Below, one piece after another: positions 37,386 through 46,759 of a stretch of 64,000 nucleotides of DNA. Numbering within the stretch: the first letter of the stretch is position 1; every line of letters begins with the position of its first letter. Both the position numbers and the translations under genes were made by a program. The notes under the pieces are model-generated. The model saw nothing but the letters and a program-made list of their open reading frames with translations. It was not told the origin of the DNA and ran no database searches. The DNA is from Chryseolinea sp. H1M3-3 (lineage in GTDB: Bacteria > Bacteroidota > Bacteroidia > Cytophagales > Cyclobacteriaceae): assembly GCF_029360725.1 (NCBI RefSeq), contig NZ_JARKMY010000002.1, forward strand, positions 620,001-684,000, written 5' to 3'.

Positions 37386-38405
37386 CTACTTCTTCAAAGT
37401 TTTTATAAAATGATCAACGGCATAGCTAAGCGTTTGATCATGAATTTGTCGACGATCGACGCCATCGATATCTTTAAAGAACACAGGAGCTTCATTTTTT
37501 AATCCTTCTTTTGCTTCATTTAAAAATACATAGTGGCCAGCATGGGTTCCGACGATCTTAAATTGAGCTTTGGAGATCAGGCTTGAATAATGTGAAGCAT
37601 TTGTTTTTACCGGGCAGATCTGGTCATTACCCCCGGCCACAATAAAAACCGGTACGGTTAGATCTTTGAAATTTTCTTTGGAAGGAAACCCTTGACCAAG
37701 CGCTGGAGACATTACAAAAACACTTTTAATCCGTGGATCGTGAAGGGAAGGTGCTTTCTTAAACGACTCTTGAATTTCTGGTCTGTCGAAGAAGGAAATC
37801 AGGCCGGGCATTTCTGGAATATTGGCTTCTTTTTTACCATCTTCAGTTTTGAAATAATTCACGAGCGATTGATAGTCCAGTTTTCCTCCCGCGAGCGCGA
37901 GGCTGGTGTATCCACCAAGAGAAAATCCGGCAGCGCCGATAGCGCTTTGATTTATAGACGAAGCAATATCCGAAGTGATGAGTTGATCCAGTACATAGTG
38001 AAGGTCTTGTGGACGTTCCCAGAATTTTGCAAAAGCTTCGGGAATTGGGTTATCGAATGTATTTCCAAAGTGATCTACCGCAGCGACGACGAAACCTTTA
38101 GCCGCTAACCCGGCACAAAACCATTCAACGGTAAGTCGCCCGCCACCAGTGCCATGCGAAAACAGGATTAATGGGAATTTTCCGTTTGATATTGGAGCGT
38201 CTCGTACCGTTGATAGTCGGATAAAAGGTGATTCGTTATTGTCGGTAGCGATTTGATTTGTCGGATACCATATTTCGGTGATCAGTTTTCGCTCCCTGCT
38301 TTTATCCTCGTAGGAGATGGTACGTTGCCCCACCTGTGCCAAGGCATTTCCCATGGTTAACAGGTAAATAATAACAATATTGGAAAGGAAGGAAATTCGT
38401 TTCAT
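37386..38405 (-). CDS. Secreted alpha/beta hydrolase, dienelactone hydrolase/PAF-acetylhydrolase-like
   Basis: From the ATG at 38405 the protein has 339 residues with a signal peptide ending NALAQ. The hydrolase fold is shown by PLILFSHGTGGG (oxyanion region), the nucleophile elbow GFSLGGYTS, the acid in VAGGNDQICP and the His in GTHAGHYVF. It resembles COG4188 predicted dienelactone hydrolases and plasma PAF-acetylhydrolase. It lies just downstream of an AraC-type regulator on the same strand, which may control it. The substrate is not predictable. Confidence 0.82.
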   Translation of the reverse strand: MKRISFLSNIVIIYLLTMGNALAQVGQRTISYEDKSRERKLITEIWYPTNQIATDNNESPFIRLSTVRDAPISNGKFPLILFSHGTGGGRLTVEWFCAGLAAKGFVVAAVDHFGNTFDNPIPEAFAKFWERPQDLHYVLDQLITSDIASSINQSAIGAAGFSLGGYTSLALAGGKLDYQSLVNYFKTEDGKKEANIPEMPGLISFFDRPEIQESFKKAPSLHDPRIKSVFVMSPALGQGFPSKENFKDLTVPVFIVAGGNDQICPVKTNASHYSSLISKAQFKIVGTHAGHYVFLNEAKEGLKNEAPVFFKDIDGVDRRQIHDQTLSYAVDHFIKTLKK

Positions 38406-38459
38406 AGCGCTCCATTTTTTACAAACTAACAAAGTGATTACTTCCGGAACTTGTATATT

Positions 38460-39299
38460 TTAGACATGCGGACTTTGAAGCAGCAAATTCGCGATCGTGG
38501 GATTCTCCTCTTGAAACTGCGTTGGTGATTTTCCTGTGAATGCTTTAAAATCCCGTATAAAATGTGACTGGTCGTAGTAACCAGCATTCAATCCCACACA
38601 TGTGAGCGATGAACCTGACTTTTTCAACCGACGCAGCGCTTCATAAAATCGTATGACGCGACTAAAATTTTTCGGGGTGTAACCTGTGTATTGAGAAAAA
38701 GTACGTTCGAGCTTTTTGTAGTGTATCCCCGTTTTGTCACTTAACATATTGATAGGTGTGGATTCACCTTTTTTAACCCAGGAAATCAACTCAAGCGTTT
38801 TACATATCGTCGAATCTGCCTGGATCACTGTTGATAAAAATCTTTCTATCATGTTTACTTGTTGACGCTCATCTTTGCTTTCAATAAGTTGGTCTACCAA
38901 ATGATCTGCATCTTTTCCAAAGAGTTGATTTAACGGGATTACCTGGTTTAATAAAACGTGTGCCGGCATCGTTGTACATGCGGCGATTGCGCCATGTCTG
39001 AGTCGCACGCCAATCATGTCGATTGTACCACTCATTTCAACAAAGAAGTGCCTGTTTCTTGGGCCAAGCAAATACGCTCCGGCGTAGTGTTGGGAATTTG
39101 AAGGATACTTGGAATCGATCCACGTAGCAGGATTGCCTAAATTAAAAAACATTTCAATCCGCCCGCCGGGTATAATGCGTTCGCGTTTGCTGAAGAACGT
39201 ACTGGTCGACTTTAAAGACCAAATGCATTCGATGAAAGGCTGAAGCGATACATTTGGTTTAAATTCTGAATATCCGACCATGCTATCGAGATTAATCAA
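38460..39299 (-). CDS. AraC-family transcriptional regulator
   Basis: The 279-residue protein has an N-terminal sensing domain (WSLKSTSTFFSKRERIIPGG, GVRLRHGAIAA) of the DUF6597 type. A C-terminal AraC helix-turn-helix pair follows, with LSDKTGIHYKKLERTFSQYT and GLNAGYYDQSHFIRDFKAFT then GKSPTQF. The gene lies 54 bases upstream of the esterase gene, so it probably regulates it or is co-transcribed. Confidence 0.88.
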   Translation of the reverse strand: MINLDSMVGYSEFKPNVSLQPFIECIWSLKSTSTFFSKRERIIPGGRIEMFFNLGNPATWIDSKYPSNSQHYAGAYLLGPRNRHFFVEMSGTIDMIGVRLRHGAIAACTTMPAHVLLNQVIPLNQLFGKDADHLVDQLIESKDERQQVNMIERFLSTVIQADSTICKTLELISWVKKGESTPINMLSDKTGIHYKKLERTFSQYTGYTPKNFSRVIRFYEALRRLKKSGSSLTCVGLNAGYYDQSHFIRDFKAFTGKSPTQFQEENPTIANLLLQSPHV

Positions 39300-40072
39300 T
39301 CTTTTATTTGAACGGAGGTAGATACCAGAAGGTTTTCGAGTAAAGGCGCGTTACCAGGCTCTAATTTTCATTTTGGAGCAAGTCACACGCGTTCGATATT
39401 ATTTTGATCTCTCTTTCTTTAGAAAGCTTTTACCGACTCATACCAAACGACACTGATGGAACCTGTTACAACAGCGATAATATTGAATAATATAGAAATA
39501 TGTGTTCACTATCCCATCTGCGCTAAGTTTTTTGTTTGTTTGCGCCTTGAAGAATTCTATCGTTTAGATTTGACGCGACGACTCGGTGCTACGTTTGGTG
39601 GACGACGAGATTTTAAGGTGGCATCATTTGATTTAATAATGTGGCCGTCTTATTAAAACTATAATCTACGATTTGCCTAAATTAAACTGACGCAGTATTT
39701 GTTGCGCCATTATATTTCTCATCTTAAGAATCACAGATGACAAGTTGAAAAGTGAAGAGATGCACTTATTAAAACAGTGGATATAACAAGGGATCTTAGC
39801 TATTTGCAACCTTATGGCTATATACAAAAATTAACTGCAATACTCGGGCATTGGTCCAAAACAAAATATTCTTAAATCTGGTTCGTTTCAATAGAAAAAA
39901 ATTTAAAATCAATTCGAAAAGCCAAAATAGATTCAGAAAAAATTCAGAATCTTAGTTTTCTTTTGCGATAAGCAATAGGCAGTGAAGCCGGTATTAAAAA
40001 ATAGAAGGGATGGTGAACAATATGGTTTATCTTCAAAAGTTATTGTTGGGAGCGGCTAATCACTCGTTAACA
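39300..40072. other. Gene-free region of about 770 bases
   Basis: An AT-rich gap between the AraC gene (leftward) and the OB-fold gene (rightward). A frame of 66 codons at 39456-39656 has no recognisable feature. No RNA gene or repeat was seen. Confidence 0.4.
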
Positions 40073-40471
40073 ATGCGAACGACGGTTATCATACTTATCA
40101 TTTCCATTGCGGGGGTGATAATTGTGGGGTATAGACTTTACAATAAGGAACACCGATCGGTGGAAAAAGAACAATCAATCCGGATAGATGCGGTGCAGCT
40201 CTTTAAATCTTTCGAAACTGATGAAGTCACTGCCAATCTGAAGTATCTCGACAAGGTAGTAGAGGTAAGCGGCGAAGTATCCGAAGTGATGACCAATCAG
40301 ATGGGTGCGTCCGTACTTTTATTGGAGACTGATAATCCACTTTATGGAGTTAGCTGTACCATGGCAAATGGTAAAGCTAATGTTCGGCGCGGTATGCAGG
40401 TTTCAATAAAGGGAATTTGTACCGGATATTTATCCGACGTCGTCATTACGCAAGGAATACTGTCGGAGTAG
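40073..40471 (+). CDS. OB-fold (tRNA_anti-like) membrane-anchored protein
   Basis: From the ATG at 40073 it has 132 residues; an in-frame start at 40010 would add 21 residues before the membrane segment. One N-terminal span (TVIILIISIAGVIIVGYRLY) is followed by an OB-fold domain of the tRNA_anti-like type: LFKSFETDEVTANLKYLDKV, VEVSGEV, VSCTMANGKANVRRGMQVSI and GICTGYLSDVVIT. This family faces the periplasm and often sits next to cytochrome and YceI genes, as here. Its ligand is unknown. Confidence 0.78.
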   Translation: MRTTVIILIISIAGVIIVGYRLYNKEHRSVEKEQSIRIDAVQLFKSFETDEVTANLKYLDKVVEVSGEVSEVMTNQMGASVLLLETDNPLYGVSCTMANGKANVRRGMQVSIKGICTGYLSDVVITQGILSE

Positions 40472-40481
40472 ATTAATTTTT

Positions 40482-41204
40482 ATGCAACAGCAATCAAATT
40501 TTTTGCAAGGCGGAAGAAGCACATCATTTCTTGTAGTGGTGATTTATGTTTCTTTTTTTCTTGATGCATGTGTACATGACCCATTTACCGATCCAAGTCT
40601 ATTGGATGGCGAAGGACCGACAGTTCCCGGTTGCGTCAGTGGTGGTGATGTATGTTTTGAAAGCAGTGTTCTTCCAATCTTTTTATCTTCTTGCGCACGA
40701 AGTAATTGTCATGATTCAAAGACCGCAGAAGAAGGTTATGTTCTCGATAGTTATGCTCATATAGTAAGGGAGGGAATATCCCCAGGAAATGCAGGGGAAA
40801 GCAAGTTATACAAAGTGCTTTTTGCCAGCGGAGAGGATCAAATGCCGCCTGACGCTCCTTTATCTCAGTCACAAAAAGATTCCATTGCCGCATGGATCAA
40901 CCAAGGTGCAAAAAACACAACAAACTGTAATTGTTTTTGTGATGCTTCTAGTTTCACATATGCTGCTGCTATTCAACCAATTCTAAATAGGAGTTGTACG
41001 GGATGTCATAAAGCAGGTTCATTGGGAGGGAATATCGATTTGTCAACGTACGCTGACGTGAAAGTTCAGGTGGCGAACGGAAAGTTATTGGGTAGTATCA
41101 CGCATGCAGTTGGGTACTCACCGATGCCGCAAGGAGGAAAGCTTTCGGATTGTCAGATTACCCAAATAAAGCAATGGATTGATTCAGGAGCGCCTAACAA
41201 TTAA
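40482..41204 (+). CDS. Lipoprotein with two cytochrome c-like domains
   Basis: The 240-residue lipoprotein (lipobox-like FLDACV) has a first heme site that deviates (SCARSNCHD, cysteines four apart) and a second canonical site (SCTGCHKAG). Each is followed by the late Met region (DQMPPDAP, YSPMPQGG). It resembles the planctomycete-type cytochrome c (PSCyt) domain. It is likely a periplasmic electron carrier of a small operon that continues with another cytochrome, YceI and a DUF5777 barrel. Confidence 0.75.
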   Translation: MQQQSNFLQGGRSTSFLVVVIYVSFFLDACVHDPFTDPSLLDGEGPTVPGCVSGGDVCFESSVLPIFLSSCARSNCHDSKTAEEGYVLDSYAHIVREGISPGNAGESKLYKVLFASGEDQMPPDAPLSQSQKDSIAAWINQGAKNTTNCNCFCDASSFTYAAAIQPILNRSCTGCHKAGSLGGNIDLSTYADVKVQVANGKLLGSITHAVGYSPMPQGGKLSDCQITQIKQWIDSGAPNN

Positions 41205-41214
41205 AAGATTTGCC

Positions 41215-41673
41215 ATGACGAATCTAAAGACAATACGGTGTTTTAGAAACAAACAATACTTTAGTATTTTCCATTTGCCGGTTCGAATAGCAACGTTCGT
41301 GAATGCAGGCATTATAAAATTCCTTGGGGTAGTGGGTGCATTATTGTTAGTGGGCTGCTACTACGATAAGGAGGAAATTCTTTATCCGCAAAGCGCTAAC
41401 TGTACGCCCATCGCTAACCCAACTTTTACTACCGATGTGCTTCCGCTATTAAACGCGAAATGCAACAACTGTCACGCAGGCTCATCTGCATCGGCGGGGA
41501 TAAGATTAGATTCCTTTAATGAAGTTATTAAATACGTGAACAATGGTACACTTACGGGAAGTATTAACCATGCCTCAGGTTTTTCACCCATGCCGAAGAA
41601 TGGCAGTAAAATGTCGTCATGTGATATTCAAAAAATTCAGGATTGGATAACGATGGGTGCGGGAAGTAATTAA
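41215..41673 (+). CDS. Cytochrome c-like lipoprotein, single heme site
   Basis: From the ATG at 41215 it has 152 residues with a long N-terminal signal, lipobox LLLVGC, one CxxCH site (KCNNCHAGS) and a distal Met region (FSPMPKNG). It is a clear relative of the second domain of the preceding protein, sharing SINHASGFSPMPKNG versus SITHAVGYSPMPQGG. It is probably co-transcribed. Confidence 0.78.
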   Translation: MTNLKTIRCFRNKQYFSIFHLPVRIATFVNAGIIKFLGVVGALLLVGCYYDKEEILYPQSANCTPIANPTFTTDVLPLLNAKCNNCHAGSSASAGIRLDSFNEVIKYVNNGTLTGSINHASGFSPMPKNGSKMSSCDIQKIQDWITMGAGSN

Positions 41674-41698
41674 TAAGTATAATAAATTTTAATCAAGC

Positions 41699-42250
41699 AT
41701 GAAAACGATAGGAACCCTGGTGATTATAACGTTGATGAATATAATGTGTTATGGTCAAAGCATTTATAAGACACGTAATGGCCAGGCATTTTTCTTTTCG
41801 AATACGCCTATGGAAAATATTGAAGCTGTCAATAATGAAGTCAACAGCATGATCAATCCGATAACAGGTGAAATCGTTTTTGCTGTTTTGGTTAAAGGCT
41901 TTCGATTTGAAAAGGCATTGATGGAAGAACATTTTAATGAGAATTACATGCAGTCAGATAAGATTCCAAAATCGACCTTTCAGGGAAAGATCATTAATCT
42001 TGCTGAGATTGATTTCACCAAGGATGGAACTTATCCGGTAAAGGTAGATGGTGACCTCACCATTCATGGTGTTAAAAAACATATTACACCTTCCGGTACA
42101 CTTATTATTGATAAGGGAAAAGTTACAGTCAAATCAACATTCCCTGTCAAGCTTGCTGATTACAATATCGAAAGGCCCGCCCTTGTTGCGGAAAAAATCG
42201 CTGAATCCGTAGAAGTCAAAATTGATTGTCGTTATGAGGCCAAGATCTAG
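41699..42250 (+). CDS. YceI-like domain protein
   Basis: The 183-residue protein has a signal peptide (ending CYGQ) and a YceI-type lipocalin-like barrel: FFSNTPMENIEAVNNEVNS, GEIVFAVLVKGFRFEKALME, HFNENYMQSDKIPKSTFQGK and DLTIHGVKKHI. YceI proteins bind isoprenoid-type lipids in the periplasm. The end overlaps the DUF5777 gene. Confidence 0.85.
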   Translation: MKTIGTLVIITLMNIMCYGQSIYKTRNGQAFFFSNTPMENIEAVNNEVNSMINPITGEIVFAVLVKGFRFEKALMEEHFNENYMQSDKIPKSTFQGKIINLAEIDFTKDGTYPVKVDGDLTIHGVKKHITPSGTLIIDKGKVTVKSTFPVKLADYNIERPALVAEKIAESVEVKIDCRYEAKI

Positions 42251-43145
42251 TTTAACATTTAAAATGACAGTGGTTCTTCTTGGTTTTTCTATTTCGGCTT
42301 TCGCTCAGGAGGATTTGATGAAAATGTTGGAAGAGGAAGCCAGACAGGATCAGAAACCCGATTTTACTGCAGCGACATTTAAAACCACGCGTATCATCAA
42401 TGGCCACTCCGTTGAGAATGTTGCGCAAGGGGTACTGGATTTGCGCATCTCTCACAGATTTGGCTATATCAATGGTGGGTCCTACGAACTTTTTGGACTT
42501 GATCAAGCTACCATGAGACTTGGTTTAGATTATGGATTGTCGAAGCGATGGATGATTGGCGTTGGGCGAAGTACATATCAAAAACAATTTGATGGCTTTA
42601 CCAAATTCAAACTCTTAAGGCAAGCGCAAGAACGTATGCCCATTACGTTAAGCATCGTCGGTTCCATGATGTATAAGTCACTAAAATTTGAAGATCAGAC
42701 GCGTGAAAATTATTTATCATCCAACTTATCCTATACAGGCCAACTGCTGGTGGGCCGGAAATTCAGCGAAGGACTATCGCTTCAGCTCATGCCGACCCTC
42801 ATTCATTACAATTTGGTGAAGGGTGCTAATGATTCAAATGATATTTTTGCGATTGGTGCCGGGGGGCGGCTTAAAATCAGTAAACGAATTAGCATTAACG
42901 CTGAATATTATTATCAGCTTCCGCAGTTTCGGTTTCAAGGAACTCAGAACTCAATTGCTATAGGCTTTGATATTGAGACTGGCGGCCATGTATTCCAATT
43001 AAATTTTACGAACTCAACAGGCCTAACAGAACGGTCATTTATATCAGAAACCACGGGTAACTTCTTCGACGGTGACATTCATTTCGGTTTTACAATAGCA
43101 AGAGTCTTCACCATTACCAAACCAAAAGGATTTAGTAAACTCTAA
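42234..43145 (+). CDS. DUF5777 family outer-membrane beta-barrel protein
   Basis: I chose the ATG at 42234, overlapping the YceI stop, because it gives a signal peptide with a basic start (MRPRSSLTFK then a hydrophobic core ending SAFAQ). The 303-residue product has the family hallmarks TFKTTRIINGHSVENV, GVLDLRISHRFG, FGLDQATMRLGLDYGL and FDIETGGHVFQLNFTNS. It is the outer-membrane component of the cytochrome/YceI cluster. The function is not known. Confidence 0.82.
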   Translation: MRPRSSLTFKMTVVLLGFSISAFAQEDLMKMLEEEARQDQKPDFTAATFKTTRIINGHSVENVAQGVLDLRISHRFGYINGGSYELFGLDQATMRLGLDYGLSKRWMIGVGRSTYQKQFDGFTKFKLLRQAQERMPITLSIVGSMMYKSLKFEDQTRENYLSSNLSYTGQLLVGRKFSEGLSLQLMPTLIHYNLVKGANDSNDIFAIGAGGRLKISKRISINAEYYYQLPQFRFQGTQNSIAIGFDIETGGHVFQLNFTNSTGLTERSFISETTGNFFDGDIHFGFTIARVFTITKPKGFSKL

Positions 43146-44227
43146 AGCAGTGACACCACTTTTCCGGTGCGCACAGATTCGTCACACGCAAAGGCTATTC
43201 GTAAACTGTTAACCGCATCCTGCATATGATCAGTCAGGTCAATATTCTCCTGAATAGCTTTTAGGAAATATCGTTGTTCGCGGTTGCATAATTCCTGATG
43301 GTCCGGTTCGTCCTGCAGGTTAATCAATGTATCCTTTTTTACGAATTCATTGTTCTTATCAAGTTCTGCATGATGGAATCTAAGGGATTCTGTTTTGGAG
43401 TGCGAATCTACAGAATCGGATTTACCACTTCCACCGGCATCTTTTGCAACGATAGAAACACAGCCTTTTGGGCCAATTACATCTTTCACAAAAAAAGCAG
43501 TCTCACTGATCATTGGACCCCATCCGGCTTCATACCAGCCGACCGATCCATCTTCAAAACGAATTTGTAACTGACCATAATTATAATTTCCTACCGGGAT
43601 GTCATCTGTGAGCCGCGCGCCGATGGCACTTACCTGCACAGGTTTGCTTCGCGTCATCTGACACATTACGTCAATATAATGCACACCACAATCAACGATC
43701 GGGCTTAAACTTTTCATGAGATTACGATGAACGTCCCACATATATCCGTGACTTTGCTGATTGAGATTCATTCGCATGACCAGTGGTTTGCCCAGCTCGC
43801 GCGACAAATGTATAAACCGCTCCCAGGAAGGATGATGTCTCAGGATGTATCCCACTACTAATTTCTTTTTTGCTTTTGTTGCCGCCCTTACCACCCGTTC
43901 GGCGCCTTCCACAGAATCCGCTACCGGTTTTTCAATAAATACATGACAGCCTTTCTCAAAGGCTTTAATGGCGAAACTTTCATGTGTATCCGGATAGGTT
44001 GATATACAGACGGCATCCGGTTGCGTTTTCTCGAGAGCTTCATCATAACTGCTAAATAATTCGTAGCTGCCACCAAGTTTGTCGTTTAGTACGTCCTTGC
44101 TTTTTCCGGTTGACACGATGCCACAAATTTGAAAACCATCCATGGTGTGATATGCAGTAGCATGAGAAGTTCCCATATTTCCGCATCCCACAACCAGTAC
44201 GCGCAATGACTTTATTTTAGAGGTCAT
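43142..44227 (-). CDS. Gfo/Idh/MocA-family oxidoreductase
   Basis: The 361-residue enzyme has an N-terminal Rossmann fold (VLVVGCGNMGTSHA), then VCISTYPDTHESFAIKAFEKG and the conserved EKP in HVFIEKPVADSVEGAE. The C-terminal domain has DCGVHYIDVM. It should be an NAD(P)-dependent sugar or cyclitol dehydrogenase. It converges on the DUF5777 gene with a four-base overlap and has no carbohydrate neighbours to narrow the substrate. Confidence 0.85.
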   Translation of the reverse strand: MTSKIKSLRVLVVGCGNMGTSHATAYHTMDGFQICGIVSTGKSKDVLNDKLGGSYELFSSYDEALEKTQPDAVCISTYPDTHESFAIKAFEKGCHVFIEKPVADSVEGAERVVRAATKAKKKLVVGYILRHHPSWERFIHLSRELGKPLVMRMNLNQQSHGYMWDVHRNLMKSLSPIVDCGVHYIDVMCQMTRSKPVQVSAIGARLTDDIPVGNYNYGQLQIRFEDGSVGWYEAGWGPMISETAFFVKDVIGPKGCVSIVAKDAGGSGKSDSVDSHSKTESLRFHHAELDKNNEFVKKDTLINLQDEPDHQELCNREQRYFLKAIQENIDLTDHMQDAVNSLRIAFACDESVRTGKVVSLL

Positions 44228-44450
44228 AGAATGAATTATTTTAGATATTGAATTGGAGGCGTTAAGTTAGTTTTAGTTATAAGATTTGGAAAATTAAAAC
44301 TGGCGAATCGGTTGTAAAATCACTAAAACACAATGCGGGCCAGATGTAGCGTGTTATTTTTTGTGGATGCTAAACACACTTTTCAGGTCGCTGATATCTT
44401 GCAAACGCGTGGTAAGATTGGTAATTTCAAACCATGTCAGCACCTTGCAT

Positions 44451-44849
44451 CTACTTGTTTTCCTGCCCTTTACACAAAGAGTCGATGATTACTTTTAACG
44501 CCGGTTCCAGGTCTGATAACAAAGCAGTCTTCGATAAAAAATAATACACGCCAAGTTTATTAAAGTCATCCACTTGGCGACTTGTTATGGTTGAAGAGAT
44601 GAGGATAATGGGTGTGTATTTCAAAGCCTCATCATTTTTTAAATCCTTCACACATTGATAACCATCGAGGCCTGGTAAATGATAATCAACGAAGATTGCA
44701 TCGGGCCGACAAACATCTCCGCTGAGCTTCGTTAAAGCGTCTGAAAAACTATAAGCGGAAATAAGTTTGATGTTCGCATCCATACGGGAGAGCGCTTCTT
44801 GAAATAATTCAATATCATCATCGTCATCTTCAATATACAGGATTTCCAT
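44451..44849 (-). CDS. Single-domain response regulator (receiver only)
   Basis: From the ATG at 44849 the product has 132 residues: one receiver domain with acidic pocket IEDDDDD, the phospho-acceptor D55 in VDYHLPGLDG, a Ser in ILISST and the Lys in FLSKTA. An upstream in-frame start at 44951 would add 34 residues without domain sense. It has no output domain and no adjacent kinase. It may act by protein contact, perhaps with the FIST-linked PAS kinase, which has no partner in the window; that link is speculation. Confidence 0.85.
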   Translation of the reverse strand: MEILYIEDDDDDIELFQEALSRMDANIKLISAYSFSDALTKLSGDVCRPDAIFVDYHLPGLDGYQCVKDLKNDEALKYTPIILISSTITSRQVDDFNKLGVYYFLSKTALLSDLEPALKVIIDSLCKGQENK

Positions 44850-45088
44850 CGCTAAGTGTTTTAGACATAACATGCATTGATGATTTTTGTTTAACACTGA
44901 TTCGATACACAACACAACCACAGCAAAGTGGTGATGCTTTGAATCACGCATAGGCTATGTCAAATAGTGATTTTAAAAAACTGAAATTAGTACAGATGAG
45001 ATTTTACAAGGGGTAAGACAACGTCAACGACTTGATCAAAAACATAATGACGAAGCTTTATGTAAAACTGAATTAACTGTTGGAGTGC

Positions 45089-45129
45089 AATTGTATGGAG
45101 CATTACATCTTGTAGTGCTCCATACAATT
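45089..45129. terminator. 19-bp hairpin after susD
   Basis: The arms 45089-45107 and 45111-45129 pair along 19 positions (one G-T pair) across a three-base TCT loop. It lies 90 bases beyond the susD stop. There is no strong T-run on the minus strand, so it may block decay or stop transcription from the right. Confidence 0.55.
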
Positions 45130-45220
45130 TACTGTAATAAACTAACTTTTATCCGGGAAGAGCGTTGCGAAAACTTGATCACATCATTTTAAAAAATACT
45201 CATCGCCGAGATATCTAAAA

Positions 45221-46711
45221 TTAAAAATAAGGACTCAATGCAGCTTCATCCGCCGGAAGTGCGTAATACAAATCTATATTAGTAAACGCATGACTCCGGG
45301 GAACAGCGCCGGCAGGATAATAGTAGTCCAGCGGATTTGATTTGATCCGTGCCCCATAAGCAGTAATAACGTCAACCGCCCGGCCTGTTCGAACCAGGTC
45401 AAACCAGCGTTTATTTTCAAAAGCTAATTCAACCCTTCTCTCATGATAAATCGCTTCACGCATATCACCCTGCGCAGCCCCTAGACCTGCACGCTCACGC
45501 ACGAGATCCAGATACATAGAGCCGTCTTTGCCTTGCTCATTTAAAGCTTCAGCCAAAAAGAGGAGCACTTCTGAATAGCGATATATCGGCCAATTGGTAC
45601 CGTGGTTGTTATGCAAAGCATGGGTTTTAGCAAATTTCTTAATGTAAGGATACACCTTATCATCCCGCAAACTTCCGCTTAAGGTAATATAAGCGATGGA
45701 CGCATCTTTTCTTTCATCTCCTGGTTCATAAGCGGCAATGATATCCGGTGTTGGAATATTATTTCCCTCTCCAGTAAGTGGCTGCGCATTGGAAGTCCCG
45801 GTTATCGTTTTAAGTTCATCGGAGGTCATCGGGCGCGGTAAGAAATTATATATGAACGTTCCGTTAAGCCCCGCGGATCCTTCCAGAAACTGAACTTCAA
45901 ACACCGATTCCATATTGTTTTTATTTCCAGTAGAGGTGGAAAAAACTTCAGCGTAGTTGGGTATCAACTGATACTCATTACTATTAACAACTTCCATCAA
46001 GAGAGACTCTGCTTCAGCCCATTTTTTTTGTACGATGTATACATTGGCCAATAACGTTCTGGCTGCACCTGATGTAGCCCGGCCTGCTTCTTGTGCAGAT
46101 TTGAGCGGTAACAAATTAATTGCTTCTGTTGCATCGTTTATGATCTGCGCATATATCTCTTCTTCCGAAGCCAATGGTAAAGCAGCACCTTCGCGATTTT
46201 CTACAGGCTCCAAATGTAAAGGTACTTTTCCGAAATAACGGACAAGCTCGAAATAAGCGAAGGCTCTCAGAAAATATGCTTGTCCCTTTAAGTTATTCTT
46301 CGAGGCCTCACCAAATTCCACATCGTCAATAAGCGCTAAGACCTGATTTGTGCGTGATATAATTTGGTAGTCCAACCGGTATTGATTCAATACGTGTGTA
46401 TTGGAGGTAACACCGCCAGCTACAGGAATAGCAAAATCAGCAATGTCCTCTTGTTGCTCTGTGGCACCAAAAAGGATATTTCTGGCATAGTAAGTATTAT
46501 CAGAGTGCATCTCACCTAAGAGCCAGGCTCTGTCGTTAACAATGCTTCGAAGCGGAACGTATGCACCATTGACAGCTTGTTGAAAGTCGGCCTCTTTCGT
46601 AAAAAATGTAGCCGAACTCAAAGCGGTTTCAGGGACTATTGTTAGGAATTCATCTTGGCAGCTTGTAAGTAAAAAAGTCACAAGCCATATAAATATGATT
46701 TTCGTTTTCAT
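45221..46711 (-). CDS. SusD/RagB-type outer-membrane nutrient-binding lipoprotein
   Basis: The 496-residue lipoprotein (lipobox LLTSCQDEF) has the SusD helical TPR scaffold: EADFQQAVNGAYVPLRSI, YFLRAFAYFELVRYFGKVPL, and the late WPIYRYSEVLLFLAEALNEQ and RRVELAFENKRWFDLVRTGR. It caps the SusC barrel at 46760 and captures the substrate. It lies 48 bases downstream of susC. The ligand (glycan, peptide or other) cannot be told. Confidence 0.92.
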   Translation of the reverse strand: MKTKIIFIWLVTFLLTSCQDEFLTIVPETALSSATFFTKEADFQQAVNGAYVPLRSIVNDRAWLLGEMHSDNTYYARNILFGATEQQEDIADFAIPVAGGVTSNTHVLNQYRLDYQIISRTNQVLALIDDVEFGEASKNNLKGQAYFLRAFAYFELVRYFGKVPLHLEPVENREGAALPLASEEEIYAQIINDATEAINLLPLKSAQEAGRATSGAARTLLANVYIVQKKWAEAESLLMEVVNSNEYQLIPNYAEVFSTSTGNKNNMESVFEVQFLEGSAGLNGTFIYNFLPRPMTSDELKTITGTSNAQPLTGEGNNIPTPDIIAAYEPGDERKDASIAYITLSGSLRDDKVYPYIKKFAKTHALHNNHGTNWPIYRYSEVLLFLAEALNEQGKDGSMYLDLVRERAGLGAAQGDMREAIYHERRVELAFENKRWFDLVRTGRAVDVITAYGARIKSNPLDYYYPAGAVPRSHAFTNIDLYYALPADEAALSPYF

Positions 46712-46759
46712 GTTTGTGGATAAGGTGTTAATGGATAATTCTTTCCAATGGCCTGGTGA

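Noticed and set aside
39456-39656. A 66-codon frame in the gap before the OB-fold gene
   Set aside because: No signal, domain or conserved pattern; cysteine and aromatic use looks random and no start context supports it.
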